Made by a program: the position numbers and the translations under genes. From assembly GCF_035610345.1 (NCBI RefSeq), contig NZ_CP141214.1, forward strand, positions 342,230-406,229: a DNA stretch of 64,000 nt. Reading direction: 5' to 3'. How positions within the stretch are numbered: the first letter of the stretch is position 1; every line of letters begins with the position of its first letter. Of this stretch, positions 18,484 to 27,297 are shown piece by piece. This DNA comes from Sinorhizobium meliloti. GTDB lineage: Bacteria > Pseudomonadota > Alphaproteobacteria > Rhizobiales > Rhizobiaceae. The notes under the pieces are model-generated. The model was not told where the DNA came from, searched no databases, and worked only from the letters and a program-made list of their open reading frames with translations.

Positions 18484-19506
18484 ATGTCCACCAGTCTCCG
18501 GGGCCGCAGCGTCCTGACGCTCGACGAATTCACTTCAAGGGAGATCGGGTTCCTGTTGCAACTCGCCGCCGAGTTGAAGGCCGACAAGCGAAGTGGTAAT
18601 GAAATCCCACGGCTCAATGGCAAGAACATCGCGCTTGTCAGCGAGGACGATTCGATCGGAACTCTCCTCGGATCAGAAATTGCAGCCTATGATCAAGGCG
18701 CGCGCGTCGTCAGTCTCACGCTCCCCGCGAGCCATCCGGGGCGTTGCGGATCGATCAAGGACACGGCCCGCGTGATCGGCAGGATCTACGACGCTATCGA
18801 ATATTGCGGCCGCGCTCGGACCCTGAAGGAGCTGGCGGCACATGCCCACGTGCCTGTCTACAATGGCTTTACCGATGAATCCCTACCAATACAGGCATTG
18901 GCAGATTTGCTGACGATGCAGGAAGTGGCCGACAAGGCGCTGCCGGAAGTCACGACCGCATTTCTGGGCGACGGCCGCTGTGCTATTGCCGGGTCACTCG
19001 CCATCGGAGCGGCCAAGCTCGGCATGGACTTCCGCATTGTCTCGCCGCCGATCTTCTGGCCCGCTTCGTCCTTCATCGACGAAGTGGCGTCGGAAGCGCA
19101 CAAGAACGGCGGCAAGTTCACGGTCCTGGAACACGTCGGCGCCGGAGTGTTGGGCGCCGATTTCGTCTACACGGCTTCGTGGCTTGGAGAGCAGGAGGTG
19201 GGTTGGGCCGAGCGCATCAGGCTGCTGGCGCCTTACGGCGTCAGGGCCAATGTTATGGAAGCCACTGACAATCCAGATTGCAAGTTCATGCATTGCTTGC
19301 CTGCCTTCCACGATAACAGCTCGAAGGCCGGCGCCTGCATCGCGAAGCAGTTCGGGCCCGACTGCATGGAAGTCTCGGACGCGATCTTTGAATCGAAAGC
19401 TTCCGTTGTGTTCGACCAGGCGGAAAACCGGGTGCACACGATCAAAGCCATTTTCGCCGCGACCCTTGGGGACCGGAAGACCGATGCGCGAGACAGAGAC
19501 CCTTAA
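18484..19506 (+). CDS. Ornithine carbamoyltransferase homologue lacking the carbamoyl-phosphate site
   Basis: The 340-residue product aligns along its whole length with OTCases, without gaps in the key region. The ornithine side is kept: the DxxxSMG region is partly changed but HCLPAFHD is intact. The carbamoyl-phosphate side is gone. The STRTR motif reads SIGTL (57-61), the Arg of IEYRG is Cys108, and HPTQ reads LPIQ (134-137). With both arginines and the histidine lost, normal carbamoyl transfer is unlikely. The frame is intact and has a FixK box upstream, so the protein is probably made and may act as a pseudoenzyme, ligand binder or altered transferase. The start at 18484 is set by homology; a longer frame upstream is not conserved. 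Confidence 0.85.
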   Translation: MSTSLRGRSVLTLDEFTSREIGFLLQLAAELKADKRSGNEIPRLNGKNIALVSEDDSIGTLLGSEIAAYDQGARVVSLTLPASHPGRCGSIKDTARVIGRIYDAIEYCGRARTLKELAAHAHVPVYNGFTDESLPIQALADLLTMQEVADKALPEVTTAFLGDGRCAIAGSLAIGAAKLGMDFRIVSPPIFWPASSFIDEVASEAHKNGGKFTVLEHVGAGVLGADFVYTASWLGEQEVGWAERIRLLAPYGVRANVMEATDNPDCKFMHCLPAFHDNSSKAGACIAKQFGPDCMEVSDAIFESKASVVFDQAENRVHTIKAIFAATLGDRKTDARDRDP

Positions 19507-19509
19507 TGA

Positions 19510-20207
19510 CTAGCCGGGGCGACCACTTGGATTTGCGCTACGAGCGCGAGTTCGCTTTGACCATGCGGGCCCGATACCCGCGTGGAACCAGTTTGCCGCC
19601 CCGAAGGCGAGGACCGCGAGAAATGCGGCCAGCAGGCCGTAGTCCTGCGGCACGTTGAGCAGAAGGGCCGCGCTGCCGCCGATGATTTCCAAAGCACAGG
19701 GATCAAGAGGAGCCATCGCGCGACGTGCCAAGGCCCTAGCAGCAGGATTCCGATCGTGAAGATCGTGGTTGGGCAAGGTGCGATCCCGAACAGGGGCACC
19801 GCCGGGTAGACGTGGCCGAATAGCCAACCGATAACCTGATAGATCGAGATCGCGTAAGCGGCGAGTGCGAGACCGGCGACCGTGCGCACATCATCCGAAG
19901 GCGCCAATCTAAAGCCCGGTGAGACAAATGGAGCGGCAGCCAGGAGCAGCGCTTGGAGGACGAACACCGCGCCGAAGATTTGAGCAGCGGGATTGATGCT
20001 GGTGAAGAATGATCAATGGTAGCCCACGCCGTTAACGAGAAACATCAGCGCCAGGATCGCCATAACCAGTACGGTGGAGGTCCGAGACCGCTAGAATAGG
20101 AGACCGAACGCTGTAAGTCCGAGGACGTAAGCGACCGCGGGCAGCGGTGAGATCGCCGCATTATAGGCGGCGAATACTTGAAAAAACTGCTCCTCAGTGA
20201 ATGGCAT
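19510..20207 (-). pseudogene. Broken DUF6064-type membrane protein gene
   Basis: The minus strand starts MPFTEEQFFQVFAAYNAAIS at 20207, a typical start of DUF6064 membrane proteins, then reads into TAG after about 38 codons. The rest continues in other frames: IFGAVFVLQALLLAAAPFVSP, then ASPCPTTIFTIGILLL-like helices and finally AALLLNVPQDYGLLAAFLAV. At least two frame changes and two stops interrupt about 230 codons of recognisable membrane protein. It is convergent with the OTC homologue. Confidence 0.6.
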
Positions 20208-20504
20208 GGTATGCCTTCCGATGCTGCAACACCTCAGCATCGCCCACATTGCGGTCACCAATATTGAGCCAGATCATGTGAATGGAGAAGTTTTCCTGAA
20301 GCAGTCGCGTCACTCTCAGCGCAGATCGGAGGCGACTGTCCGCCAAACGCAGATCGGCGGCAAGAAGCTAAAACCCCGCATGACGTGGCTGGCTACTCGG
20401 TGCATGGCGAAATCGAACGTCAAAGGCCCGACGAAGCGACCAAGGGATTGTCCGACCGAGCCGAAAGGCGGTTGACCAACATTAGAAGTCGGGAGGTTCT
20501 GGCC
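20208..20504. other. Intergenic region without a supported gene
   Basis: About 300 bp upstream of the beta-CASP nuclease promoter. Short open frames on the plus strand show no domain, signal peptide or ribosome binding site. Nothing beyond the regulatory sites that follow it is recognisable. Confidence 0.4.
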
Positions 20505-20525
20505 GGATCAAAGCATCTTTGATCC
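20505..20525. promoter_or_regulatory. Perfect inverted repeat overlapping a FixK box
   Basis: GGATCAAAG / CTTTGATCC form 9-bp perfect arms around CAT. The right arm overlaps the first half of the FixK box at 20519, so a protein or hairpin here could compete with FixK binding. Confidence 0.45.
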
Positions 20526-20532
20526 GCATCAA
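20519..20532. promoter_or_regulatory. FixK/FNR box upstream of the beta-CASP nuclease
   Basis: TTGATCCGCATCAA fits TTGA-N6-TCAA (also TTGAT-N4-ATCAA), 64 nt before the start at 20596. Confidence 0.7.
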
Positions 20533-20595
20533 GTCGCCCGGCTGCCCAAGGGTGCATGCTTAGATCTGCCGTTCTTAAGATCAGGGCCTTGAACC

Positions 20596-22191
20596 ATGCC
20601 GATTGAACCGACCATCCGTTTTCATGGGGCAGCCGGGACCGTTACGGGATCCTGCCAACTCGTCGAATTCGGTGCCACGAAGATCCTGGTCGACTGCGGT
20701 ATGTTCCAGGGGTCGAAGACAGAGAAAGAGCTAAATTACCGCGACTTCCCCTTCAGCCCCAAGACGATCGACGCCGTCATCCTGACGCACGCGCACATCG
20801 ACCATTCCGGCCTGCTGCCGAAGCTCGCCAGGCTTGGCTACGATGGCCCGATCTTCGCGACGCCCGCGAGCACCGACCTATGCTCCGTCATGCTGGCGGA
20901 CTCCGCCCACATTCAGGAGAGCGAAGTCGATCAGCTTAACCGCCGCAATTTGCGCCGCGGCCGGGATCCCGTGACGCCGATTTACACCGCGCGCGACGCC
21001 GCTGCCGCGATCACGCTGTTTCGGCAGGTGCGTCTCGGCTCTTGGGAGAAGGCTGGCGAGGGAGTTCGCTTCCGTTTCTGGAATGCCGGCCACCTGCTCG
21101 GATCTGCCTCGGTCGAGATGGAGGTCGGTACCGGGCCGTCGCCGTTGCGCCTGCTGTTTTCCGGCGACGTCGGGCCGCGGCACAAGCTCCTGCAGTTTGA
21201 TGCGAAAGCACCTAGCGGTTGGGACTATGTCATCTGCGAGAGCACCTATGGCAATGTCGAGCGCGAGGAAGCGGACGATGCCGCTCGACGTCACATCCTG
21301 CGTTCCGAGGTGTTGACTGCAGTGCATTCGAATGGCGCTCTTCTCATCCCCTCTTTCGCCGTGGAACGGACGCAGGAACTGCTAACCGATCTCGTCTATC
21401 TAATGGAGACGGGTGCCGTCCCGAAATGCCCAATCATCATTGACTCTCCGCTCGCGACCCGTGCGAGCGAGATATTCCACAGACACGCCCGCGAGCTTGA
21501 GAACGGGGATGCTCTAATTCGGGGATTAGAGTCGAAGAACGTTCGCTTTACCGAAACGGTGGAGCAATCCAAGGCGGTCGACCTCATCAGGGGCTTCCAT
21601 ATTGTCATCGCTGCGAGCGGAATGTGCGAGGCCGGGCGCATTCGGCATCGGTTAAAAAATTGGCTCTGGAGAGATGAGGCGACAGTGCTGTTGGTCGGGT
21701 ACCAGGCGAATGGCACCCTGGGGCGCCTCCTTGAAGACGGTGCCTCGGTCGTGCGCATTCAGGGGGAAGATATCAGCGTTCGAGCTCGGATCAGGAAGCT
21801 CGACATCTATAGTGGCCATGCCGACGGCGCAGAGCTTGCCGACTGGGTAGGAGCGCGGCAGCCGATCAGCGCTGGTGTCTTTCTCGTCCACGGAGAAGAC
21901 GAGGCACTTGAAGGCCTCAGGGAACGTCTGTCCACCTTCCTACCAGAAGATCGCCTGATCCGGCCTAGATTGGACAGCGCATTCCGTCTTGGCTCGCAGG
22001 GTGCAGTTGAGGTTTCCGGAGCGGTCGCCCCGCCTCGCATCGATCCCGTACGGGCAGGAAGGACGGATTGGCACAACGATTTCCAGAAGCTCGTCCTCGA
22101 TGTTCAGGACGAACTGGCAAAGGCCGCGGACGATAAGGCACGTGGTGTTGTGATCCGACGGTTGCGCCGTGCCCTGCAGGAAGAAGCATGA
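20596..22191 (+). CDS. Beta-CASP metallo-beta-lactamase-fold RNase
   Basis: The 531-residue product has the MBL metal motif HAHIDH (His65-His70) and a beta-CASP insert with the later motifs GDVGPRHKLL, PSFAVERTQELL, AASGMCEAGRIRHRL and SGHADGAEL. This is the CPSF/YSH1-like group found in bacteria and archaea. The expected activity is metal-dependent RNA processing. The C-terminal extension (about 470-531) is charged and may mediate RNA or partner binding. It has its own FixK box, so RNA turnover may be adjusted under low oxygen. Confidence 0.85.
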   Translation: MPIEPTIRFHGAAGTVTGSCQLVEFGATKILVDCGMFQGSKTEKELNYRDFPFSPKTIDAVILTHAHIDHSGLLPKLARLGYDGPIFATPASTDLCSVMLADSAHIQESEVDQLNRRNLRRGRDPVTPIYTARDAAAAITLFRQVRLGSWEKAGEGVRFRFWNAGHLLGSASVEMEVGTGPSPLRLLFSGDVGPRHKLLQFDAKAPSGWDYVICESTYGNVEREEADDAARRHILRSEVLTAVHSNGALLIPSFAVERTQELLTDLVYLMETGAVPKCPIIIDSPLATRASEIFHRHARELENGDALIRGLESKNVRFTETVEQSKAVDLIRGFHIVIAASGMCEAGRIRHRLKNWLWRDEATVLLVGYQANGTLGRLLEDGASVVRIQGEDISVRARIRKLDIYSGHADGAELADWVGARQPISAGVFLVHGEDEALEGLRERLSTFLPEDRLIRPRLDSAFRLGSQGAVEVSGAVAPPRIDPVRAGRTDWHNDFQKLVLDVQDELAKAADDKARGVVIRRLRRALQEEA

Positions 22192-22223
22192 GATGCCGAG
22201 CCGGACTATAAGCCGAGAGCAGG

Positions 22224-22265
22224 GGAGCACACGGGTTTGCGTCATGCCGGCCTGACGAGTGCTCC
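22224..22265 (+). terminator. Nested hairpin after the beta-CASP nuclease gene
   Basis: An outer stem GGAGCAC / GTGCTCC encloses an inner stem CGTCA / TGACG. It starts 33 nt after the stop and may terminate or stabilise the transcript before the htrA promoter. Confidence 0.4.
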
Positions 22266-22316
22266 ACGATCCTGATCCGCGTCGATCGAATGACAGGCAG
22301 TCATGAATGCCACGAA

Positions 22317-22330
22317 TTGATGCGCGTCAA
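22317..22330. promoter_or_regulatory. FixK/FNR box upstream of the HtrA protease
   Basis: TTGATGCGCGTCAA is an exact TTGA-N6-TCAA site, 56 nt before the start at 22386. Confidence 0.7.
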
Positions 22331-22385
22331 TGTATCGGCGGGCAGATCCGGCTGAAGTTCCGCCATCAACCCATGGAGCGCGACG

Positions 22386-23714
22386 ATGCTCAAGATCTCG
22401 AGGCTGCTGGTTTTAGCTGCTCTTTTCGATGCCTTCGGGGGGACCGCCGAAGCGACTGGCATCGGCGCGGATGTGTCCGAGATATTAGAGCGGGTGCAAC
22501 CGGCGGTCGTCAGCATCCGAACCGTCAGCAGTGGGATCTTCAGAAGCGAGCTGCTCGAAGATCCGAATGTACGTAAGGTCCTCGGTCTTCCCGATGAGGT
22601 ATTCATCGTTCAAACGGGAGCGATCGCGACAGGGTCCGGCGTGATTATCGATCCGGAGGGCGGCTACATCGTTACCAGCCGCCACCTGGTTGCCGATGCC
22701 GACGATGTTTCCGTGACACTCTCGGATGGACGGATTTTCCAGGCCGATCGGGTAGGGGAGGATGCGCCGACCGACCTCGCCGTGGTTAAGATCGATGCCT
22801 CAAAACTCGCTGCGCTCAAGTGGGGAAATTCATCCGAACTAAAGGTCGGTGATTTTGTGGCCGCGGTAGGCAGTCCTTTCGGGCTGACGCAGACGGCGAC
22901 CTTCGGCATCGTTAGCGGCTTGGGCCGCTCGGGCCTGGGTGCCGATGAATATCAGGATTACATCCAGACCGACGCGGCCATCAATCCAGGGAATTCCGGC
23001 GGAGCGCTCGTCAATGTCTCTGGCGAGTTGATTGGCATCGCCCGCGGGATCGCCGCGCCAGATCAAGCGAGTACCGGCATTGGCTTTGCGATTCCGTCGA
23101 ATATTGGGGCGCAGATCGTCCGCGAATTGATCGCCCACGGAGAATACAAGCGTGGCTGGCTCGGCCTTTCGGTAACGGCCGCCAGGGATGCGCAAGACGG
23201 GAGTGCCACTCAGGCGGAAGCGCTTATCGTGAACGAGCTCGCCTGCAATTCGCCGTCGGAGCTCCAAGGCGTACGCCTTGGAGATGTGATCATGGCCCTG
23301 GACGGCCGCACCTTCCCGACGGAGGCAGCCTTCAGGAATGCGATCAGCCTGCTTCCAGCGAACGCCCGCATCACACTCGATATCCGTCGGGGAGAAGCGT
23401 CGCAGAAGCTGAACGTGACGCTCTCAGATTCGGCCGCTGCTCGCGACGCCTCTGACCAAGGCTCAGTCGTCGTTGCCTTTCCATCCGCGAGCGGCTCACT
23501 CGCATGCGCGCCGTCGGGCGCGGTCCTCATCGATGTTGCGCCGCGTAGCACCGCCTATTCTATCGGGCTGAGAACGGGCGACTACCTGACGGCCATCAAC
23601 GGCAAACCACCCGTCTCAGCAGACCAAATTGGAAGCGTCCTGGAGAGTGTGGAAGGCAGCGCTTCTATCGATATCCTGCGCGCAGGAACCGCATACCGCA
23701 TCGATGTTCAATAG
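22386..23714 (+). CDS. HtrA/DegP-like periplasmic serine protease with two PDZ domains
   Basis: The 442-residue product has a signal peptide (about 1-23) and a trypsin-like domain with a full triad, His100 (TSRHLV), Asp130 (PTDLAVVK) and Ser204 (NPGNSGGALVN). Two PDZ domains follow (about 250-345 and 365-442). This is the DegP/DegQ/DegS family; the role is periplasmic protein quality control. The histidine motif SRHLV differs from the usual TNNHV but keeps the catalytic residue. Placement behind a FixK box suggests envelope stress care in low oxygen. Confidence 0.87.
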   Translation: MLKISRLLVLAALFDAFGGTAEATGIGADVSEILERVQPAVVSIRTVSSGIFRSELLEDPNVRKVLGLPDEVFIVQTGAIATGSGVIIDPEGGYIVTSRHLVADADDVSVTLSDGRIFQADRVGEDAPTDLAVVKIDASKLAALKWGNSSELKVGDFVAAVGSPFGLTQTATFGIVSGLGRSGLGADEYQDYIQTDAAINPGNSGGALVNVSGELIGIARGIAAPDQASTGIGFAIPSNIGAQIVRELIAHGEYKRGWLGLSVTAARDAQDGSATQAEALIVNELACNSPSELQGVRLGDVIMALDGRTFPTEAAFRNAISLLPANARITLDIRRGEASQKLNVTLSDSAAARDASDQGSVVVAFPSASGSLACAPSGAVLIDVAPRSTAYSIGLRTGDYLTAINGKPPVSADQIGSVLESVEGSASIDILRAGTAYRIDVQ

Positions 23715-23867
23715 CGGCAAGCGGGCCCTTTACGTCCGGCTGGCGCTCGACGATAGCCACACCGTCCTTGATTCGATCACTCGGGTAGAGAATGACTCTG
23801 CGGCCGAGAACGTAGGGCTGCAGCATCAGTTCGGCGTGCACCTCAGGAGCATCGAATAGCCGTTACA

Positions 23868-23912
23868 GGCCTCCCGTCCGCAAAGGTGTTGAACAATTGC
23901 GGACGGGAGGCC
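23868..23912 (-). terminator. Strong terminator hairpin after the Hsp20 fragment
   Basis: Perfect 16-bp arms (23868-23883 and 23897-23912) with a 13-nt loop form a GC-rich stem starting 9 nt past the Hsp20 stop in the minus direction. It is the strongest hairpin I found in the window. Confidence 0.75.
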
Positions 23913-23920
23913 GGGGGTGG

Positions 23921-24124
23921 TCAAGCGGACTTGATCTGGATCTTGCGCTCGTTCTGCTGCGCTTCCTGGGTCTTCGGCAGGGTTACCGACAGAACGCCCT
24001 TCGAGAAATTTGCAGCAATCTTTTCTGCATCGCCTCCATCTGGCATCCGGAACGTGCGCTGGAACGAGCCGTAGCGGCGCTCAGAGAGGACAATCGGCCC
24101 GCCTGGCTCTTTCCCAATCAGCAC
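23921..24124 (-). pseudogene. Truncated Hsp20 small heat-shock protein gene
   Basis: Only the C-terminal half of an alpha-crystallin domain remains (about 70 residues): LIGKEPGG, RYGSFQRTF, the conserved FSKGVLSVTLPK and the C-terminal IQI (I-x-I) motif. Going upstream the frame meets TAG after nine more codons, and no N-terminal arm or first half of the domain is visible. The only possible start is GTG. It is probably the remnant of a full-length gene that kept its terminator. Confidence 0.65.
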
Positions 24125-24267
24125 AGCACTCGAATGCGGCCTGGCGCCCTATATGGACCGGTGATTTGCCTGCCTAATTCCTAAAACGTGATCGCAGGGT
24201 GCCGCCAAATCTTTATCGGCGGTCTGCTGACTGCCGGCCGCTCAACCAGACTGGAGCCGCGATCGTA

Positions 24268-24798
24268 TCAGGCATGTTCTGGCTCATGCGTCGTCGATCT
24301 ATGACCGCTCGCTGCCTTCAAACGCGTTCTTGGCATCATTGGCATCCGATTCACGCACCAGCGTGCGTAGATCGGACCAAACATCGGGCCGAGAAACTTT
24401 GCCGCGATCGTCGGCGGATAGTCATAGTCGATGAACACACGCAGACGCGAGGCTTGTCCCGAGGGGTTGATCTCGAATCCCATGCGGTAAGCAGCGATGA
24501 CGAGGAGGTTCGGGCGGCCTCGGGTCTGCCAAACCTTGCGTCGAGGTGGCTGCCGCTCGGTGATCACTTCTTCGACGGAAAGCACCAGACCAAGTAGGTT
24601 GCCACGCATCTTGATAACTGAACCGACAGTGCGGCCTTTGGCTTCGTCGAACTCGTACGACATCCGCCCGCCGAACATCATCACCGAAGGCTTCTGCATG
24701 TGCGAGCCAAGGCTCGCCTGGTCATCCAGATAGTCAAAGAGCACGTCTGCGGAGGTCGCGACATCGGCAATGGCTTGTGCCGCGTGAGCGTAGGTCAT
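24268..24798 (-). CDS. SRPBCC-family (START-like) protein
   Basis: The 176-residue product has the pattern of SRPBCC/polyketide-cyclase-like proteins: an N-terminal helix followed by strands with GSVIKMRGNLLGL and VWQTRGRPNLLVIAAYRMGF, and a long C-terminal helix (AAKFLGPMFGPIYARW). Such proteins form a hydrophobic cavity; the ligand is unknown. The start ATG overlaps the stop of the DUF2933 gene by 4 nt, so it is translated from the same mRNA as the upstream Cu-ATPase. No specific partner in metal transport is known to me. Confidence 0.7.
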   Translation of the reverse strand: MTYAHAAQAIADVATSADVLFDYLDDQASLGSHMQKPSVMMFGGRMSYEFDEAKGRTVGSVIKMRGNLLGLVLSVEEVITERQPPRRKVWQTRGRPNLLVIAAYRMGFEINPSGQASRLRVFIDYDYPPTIAAKFLGPMFGPIYARWCVNRMPMMPRTRLKAASGHRSTTHEPEHA

Positions 24799-24998
24799 GT
24801 GATATCGTCGGTTTTTGCGCGGTGGTCCCCGTGCCGATGACCGCCATGCCCATGGAAGAGGTGCATCATCGGGCACGCGAGCAGCAGCAGGTACGGAGCG
24901 AGCCCAAGTGCATGCCGCCAGTGCTCACGGAGAATGAAGAACGCGACGATCACCGTGAGCGAGGCGGCGAAGAGCGTCCACTTGCGGTCCCAAATCAT
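24795..24998 (-). CDS. DUF2933-like small membrane protein
   Basis: The 67-residue product has two hydrophobic segments (about 8-24 and 31-45) followed by a His-rich tail ([14 protein letters not shown]). This is the typical layout of DUF2933 proteins found next to heavy-metal ATPases. A role in binding or passing metal at the inner membrane is inferred only from the His tail and context. Both ends overlap neighbours by 4 nt (ATPase upstream, SRPBCC downstream), indicating translational coupling. Confidence 0.7.
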   Translation of the reverse strand: MIWDRKWTLFAASLTVIVAFFILREHWRHALGLAPYLLLLACPMMHLFHGHGGHRHGDHRAKTDDIT

Positions 24999-27196
24999 AT
25001 CCGTGTACTCCTCAACCTGAGCGAATTGCCGATCACGCTGACCGACGAGAGCGCCATGGCTGCCGCTGCGATGATCGGCGACAGCAAGAGTCCGAATGCG
25101 GGGTAGAGCACGCCAGCCGCAACCGGGACGCCAGCGGCGTTGTAGATGAAGGCGAAGAAAAGGTTTTGCCGAATGTTTCTCATCGTGGCGTGACTGAGCT
25201 GCCGTGCCCGCACGATGCCCTGAAGGTCGCCCTTGAGAAGGGTGACGCCGGCGCTCTCGATTGCCACATCCGTCCCTGTTCCCATGGCGATGCCGACGTC
25301 GGCGGCGGCGAGGGCCGGGGCATCGTTCACGCCGTCTCCCGCCATGGCGACGATGCGACCCTCGTTTCTCAGACGTCTGACGATTTCGCTCTTGTGCTCC
25401 GGCAGGATTTCCGCCTCAACCTCCGTGATGCTGAGCTTGCGAGCGACGGCAGTGGCCGTGGTCCTGTTGTCACCCGTAAGCATCACCACGCGAACGCCGT
25501 CCTTCATCAGTGCCGCGACGGCGGCGGGTGTCGTTGGCTTTATCGGATCGGAGATCGCGAACAAGCCACCGACTCTGCCGTCTATGGCGACGAAGATGAC
25601 GGTCGCTCCTTCTTCCCGCAGTGCTTCCGCCTTTTCGGTGAGCGGGGCTATGTCCACCTTCTCCTCGGACATGATTTGGTGGCTTCCGATAACAAGCCTG
25701 TGTCCCTTGACCGTACCCGTGACGCCTTTGCCCACCGGGCTGTCGAAGTTCTCTGCCGTTCCGAGACCCAGCCCGCGCTCATTGGCGGCCTCGACGATTG
25801 CCGCCGCGAGCGGATGCTCGCTCGCCCGCTCCAGCGTGGCAGCGACCTGCAGGAGTTCGTCCTCGGCTATCCCGTTCACAGCGACGACCGATGTGACTTT
25901 CGGTTTGCCCTCGGTCAGAGTCCCGGTCTTGTCGACCACAAGCGTGTTGACCTTTTCGAAGCGTTCGAGCGCCTCGGCGTTCTTGATCAGCACACCGACG
26001 CTTGCACCCTTGCCGACGCCGACCATGATCGACATCGGAGTGGCGAGGCCGAGCGCACAGGGGCAGGCGATGATCAGCACCGCCACTGCGGCGACAAGTC
26101 CATGGGTGAAGCGAGGTTCCGGCCCAACAGCCATCCACGTGGCGAACGCGACGATAGCGATCAGAATAACAGCGGGCACGAACCAACCGGAGACCTCATC
26201 GGCCAGCCGCTGGATCGGAGCGCGCGAGCGCTGGGCTTCCGCCACCATCTGCACTATCCGCGACAGCATGGTGTCGCGTCCCACCTTGCCGGCTTCCATG
26301 ACGAAACCGCCCGTCTTGTTCATCGTCCCGCCGATAAGGTTCTCACCGAGCGCCTTGGTGACGGGCATGGATTCTCCGGTGATCATCGATTCGTCGACCG
26401 AGCTGCGGCCTTCGACGAGCGTCCCGTCGACCGGGACCTTTTCGCCCGGCCGCACGCGCAGCCGATCGCCGACGGCAACGGCTTCGAGCGGCACGTCTTC
26501 GTCGGTCCCGTCGTTCCGGATACGGCGGGCCGTCTTCGGGGCGAGATCCAAAAGCGCGCGGATCGCTCCGCCCGTCTGCTCGCGAGCACGCAGTTCCAGA
26601 ACCTGCCCGACCAGGACGAGTACGGTGATGACCGCTGCGGCCTCGAAATAGATTGGGACCGCTCCGTCGACCGATCGGAACGTCGTCGGGAACAGTCCGG
26701 GCGCTAGCGTCGCGATCACGCTGTAAACCCAGGCCACGCCCGTGCCCATTGCGATCAGCGTGAACATGTTGAGATGCCTGGTGATGATCGACCGCCAAGC
26801 CCGTTTGAAGAACGGGGCGCCGGCCCACAGAACAACGGGGGTCGCGAAGACGAGCTGCAGCCAGTTTGATGTCTGGGGGTCGAGGAGCATATGCAGGTCG
26901 ACCAGGTGGCCGCCCATCTCCAATAACAAGACCGGTACCGTCAGAGCGAGTCCGATCCAGAACCTCCGCCGCATGTCAACGAGTTCGGGGCTTGGCCCGG
27001 TTCCGGCGGTCACTACTTCCGGCTCGAGCGACATACCGCAGATCGGGCAGTTGCCCGGACCGATCTGCCGCACCTGTGGATGCATCGGGCATGTGTAGAT
27101 CGCGCCTTCCACCAGCGTGACTCGCGAACTCTCCGCTTTTGCGGGCGGGGCGCCCACACTTGTTCGACTATGGTGATGGCTCGGATCGATTCCCAT
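24995..27196 (-). CDS. P1B-1-type Cu(I)-exporting ATPase with N-terminal YHS-like metal domain
   Basis: The 733-residue product starts with a His-rich stretch and a heavy-metal-binding domain, YTCPMHP (Cys36) plus CPICGM (Cys50, Cys53), instead of the usual HMA domain. The membrane site CPC in [12 protein letters not shown] marks Cu+ transport; TGES, DKTGT, HP ([10 protein letters not shown]) and [10 protein letters not shown] are all present. It is distinct from the CueR-controlled copA at 45248. It lies behind a FixK box with a close 34-nt spacing to the start and leads an operon with DUF2933 and SRPBCC genes. Such FixK-linked ATPases may supply copper for cytochrome oxidase maturation rather than detoxification, which is an inference. 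Confidence 0.88.
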   Translation of the reverse strand: MGIDPSHHHSRTSVGAPPAKAESSRVTLVEGAIYTCPMHPQVRQIGPGNCPICGMSLEPEVVTAGTGPSPELVDMRRRFWIGLALTVPVLLLEMGGHLVDLHMLLDPQTSNWLQLVFATPVVLWAGAPFFKRAWRSIITRHLNMFTLIAMGTGVAWVYSVIATLAPGLFPTTFRSVDGAVPIYFEAAAVITVLVLVGQVLELRAREQTGGAIRALLDLAPKTARRIRNDGTDEDVPLEAVAVGDRLRVRPGEKVPVDGTLVEGRSSVDESMITGESMPVTKALGENLIGGTMNKTGGFVMEAGKVGRDTMLSRIVQMVAEAQRSRAPIQRLADEVSGWFVPAVILIAIVAFATWMAVGPEPRFTHGLVAAVAVLIIACPCALGLATPMSIMVGVGKGASVGVLIKNAEALERFEKVNTLVVDKTGTLTEGKPKVTSVVAVNGIAEDELLQVAATLERASEHPLAAAIVEAANERGLGLGTAENFDSPVGKGVTGTVKGHRLVIGSHQIMSEEKVDIAPLTEKAEALREEGATVIFVAIDGRVGGLFAISDPIKPTTPAAVAALMKDGVRVVMLTGDNRTTATAVARKLSITEVEAEILPEHKSEIVRRLRNEGRIVAMAGDGVNDAPALAAADVGIAMGTGTDVAIESAGVTLLKGDLQGIVRARQLSHATMRNIRQNLFFAFIYNAAGVPVAAGVLYPAFGLLLSPIIAAAAMALSSVSVIGNSLRLRSTRI

Positions 27197-27229
27197 CGCG
27201 GCATCTTATGCATCTCAGCAGTCAATTCT

Positions 27230-27243
27230 TTGACCAACATCAA
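27230..27243. promoter_or_regulatory. FixK/FNR box between divergent Cu-ATPase and CBS genes
   Basis: TTGACCAACATCAA fits TTGA-N6-TCAA. It lies 34 nt from the ATPase start and 55 nt from the CBS start. Confidence 0.6.
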
Positions 27244-27297
27244 TGTCCTGCTTAACGTTGCGGGGTATGCTGCGCGCTCTAATCGGAGGGCTGTAGG

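Noticed and set aside
23629..23859. Open frame after the HtrA gene
   Set aside because: It starts inside the protease gene, has no domain, and its reading on the opposite strand is equally open. No support for a gene.
25166..26707. Two long plus-strand open frames (about 510 and 470 codons)
   Set aside because: Both are antisense to the Cu(I) ATPase with all P-type motifs; composition is Arg/Asp- or Ser/Thr-rich without domains.
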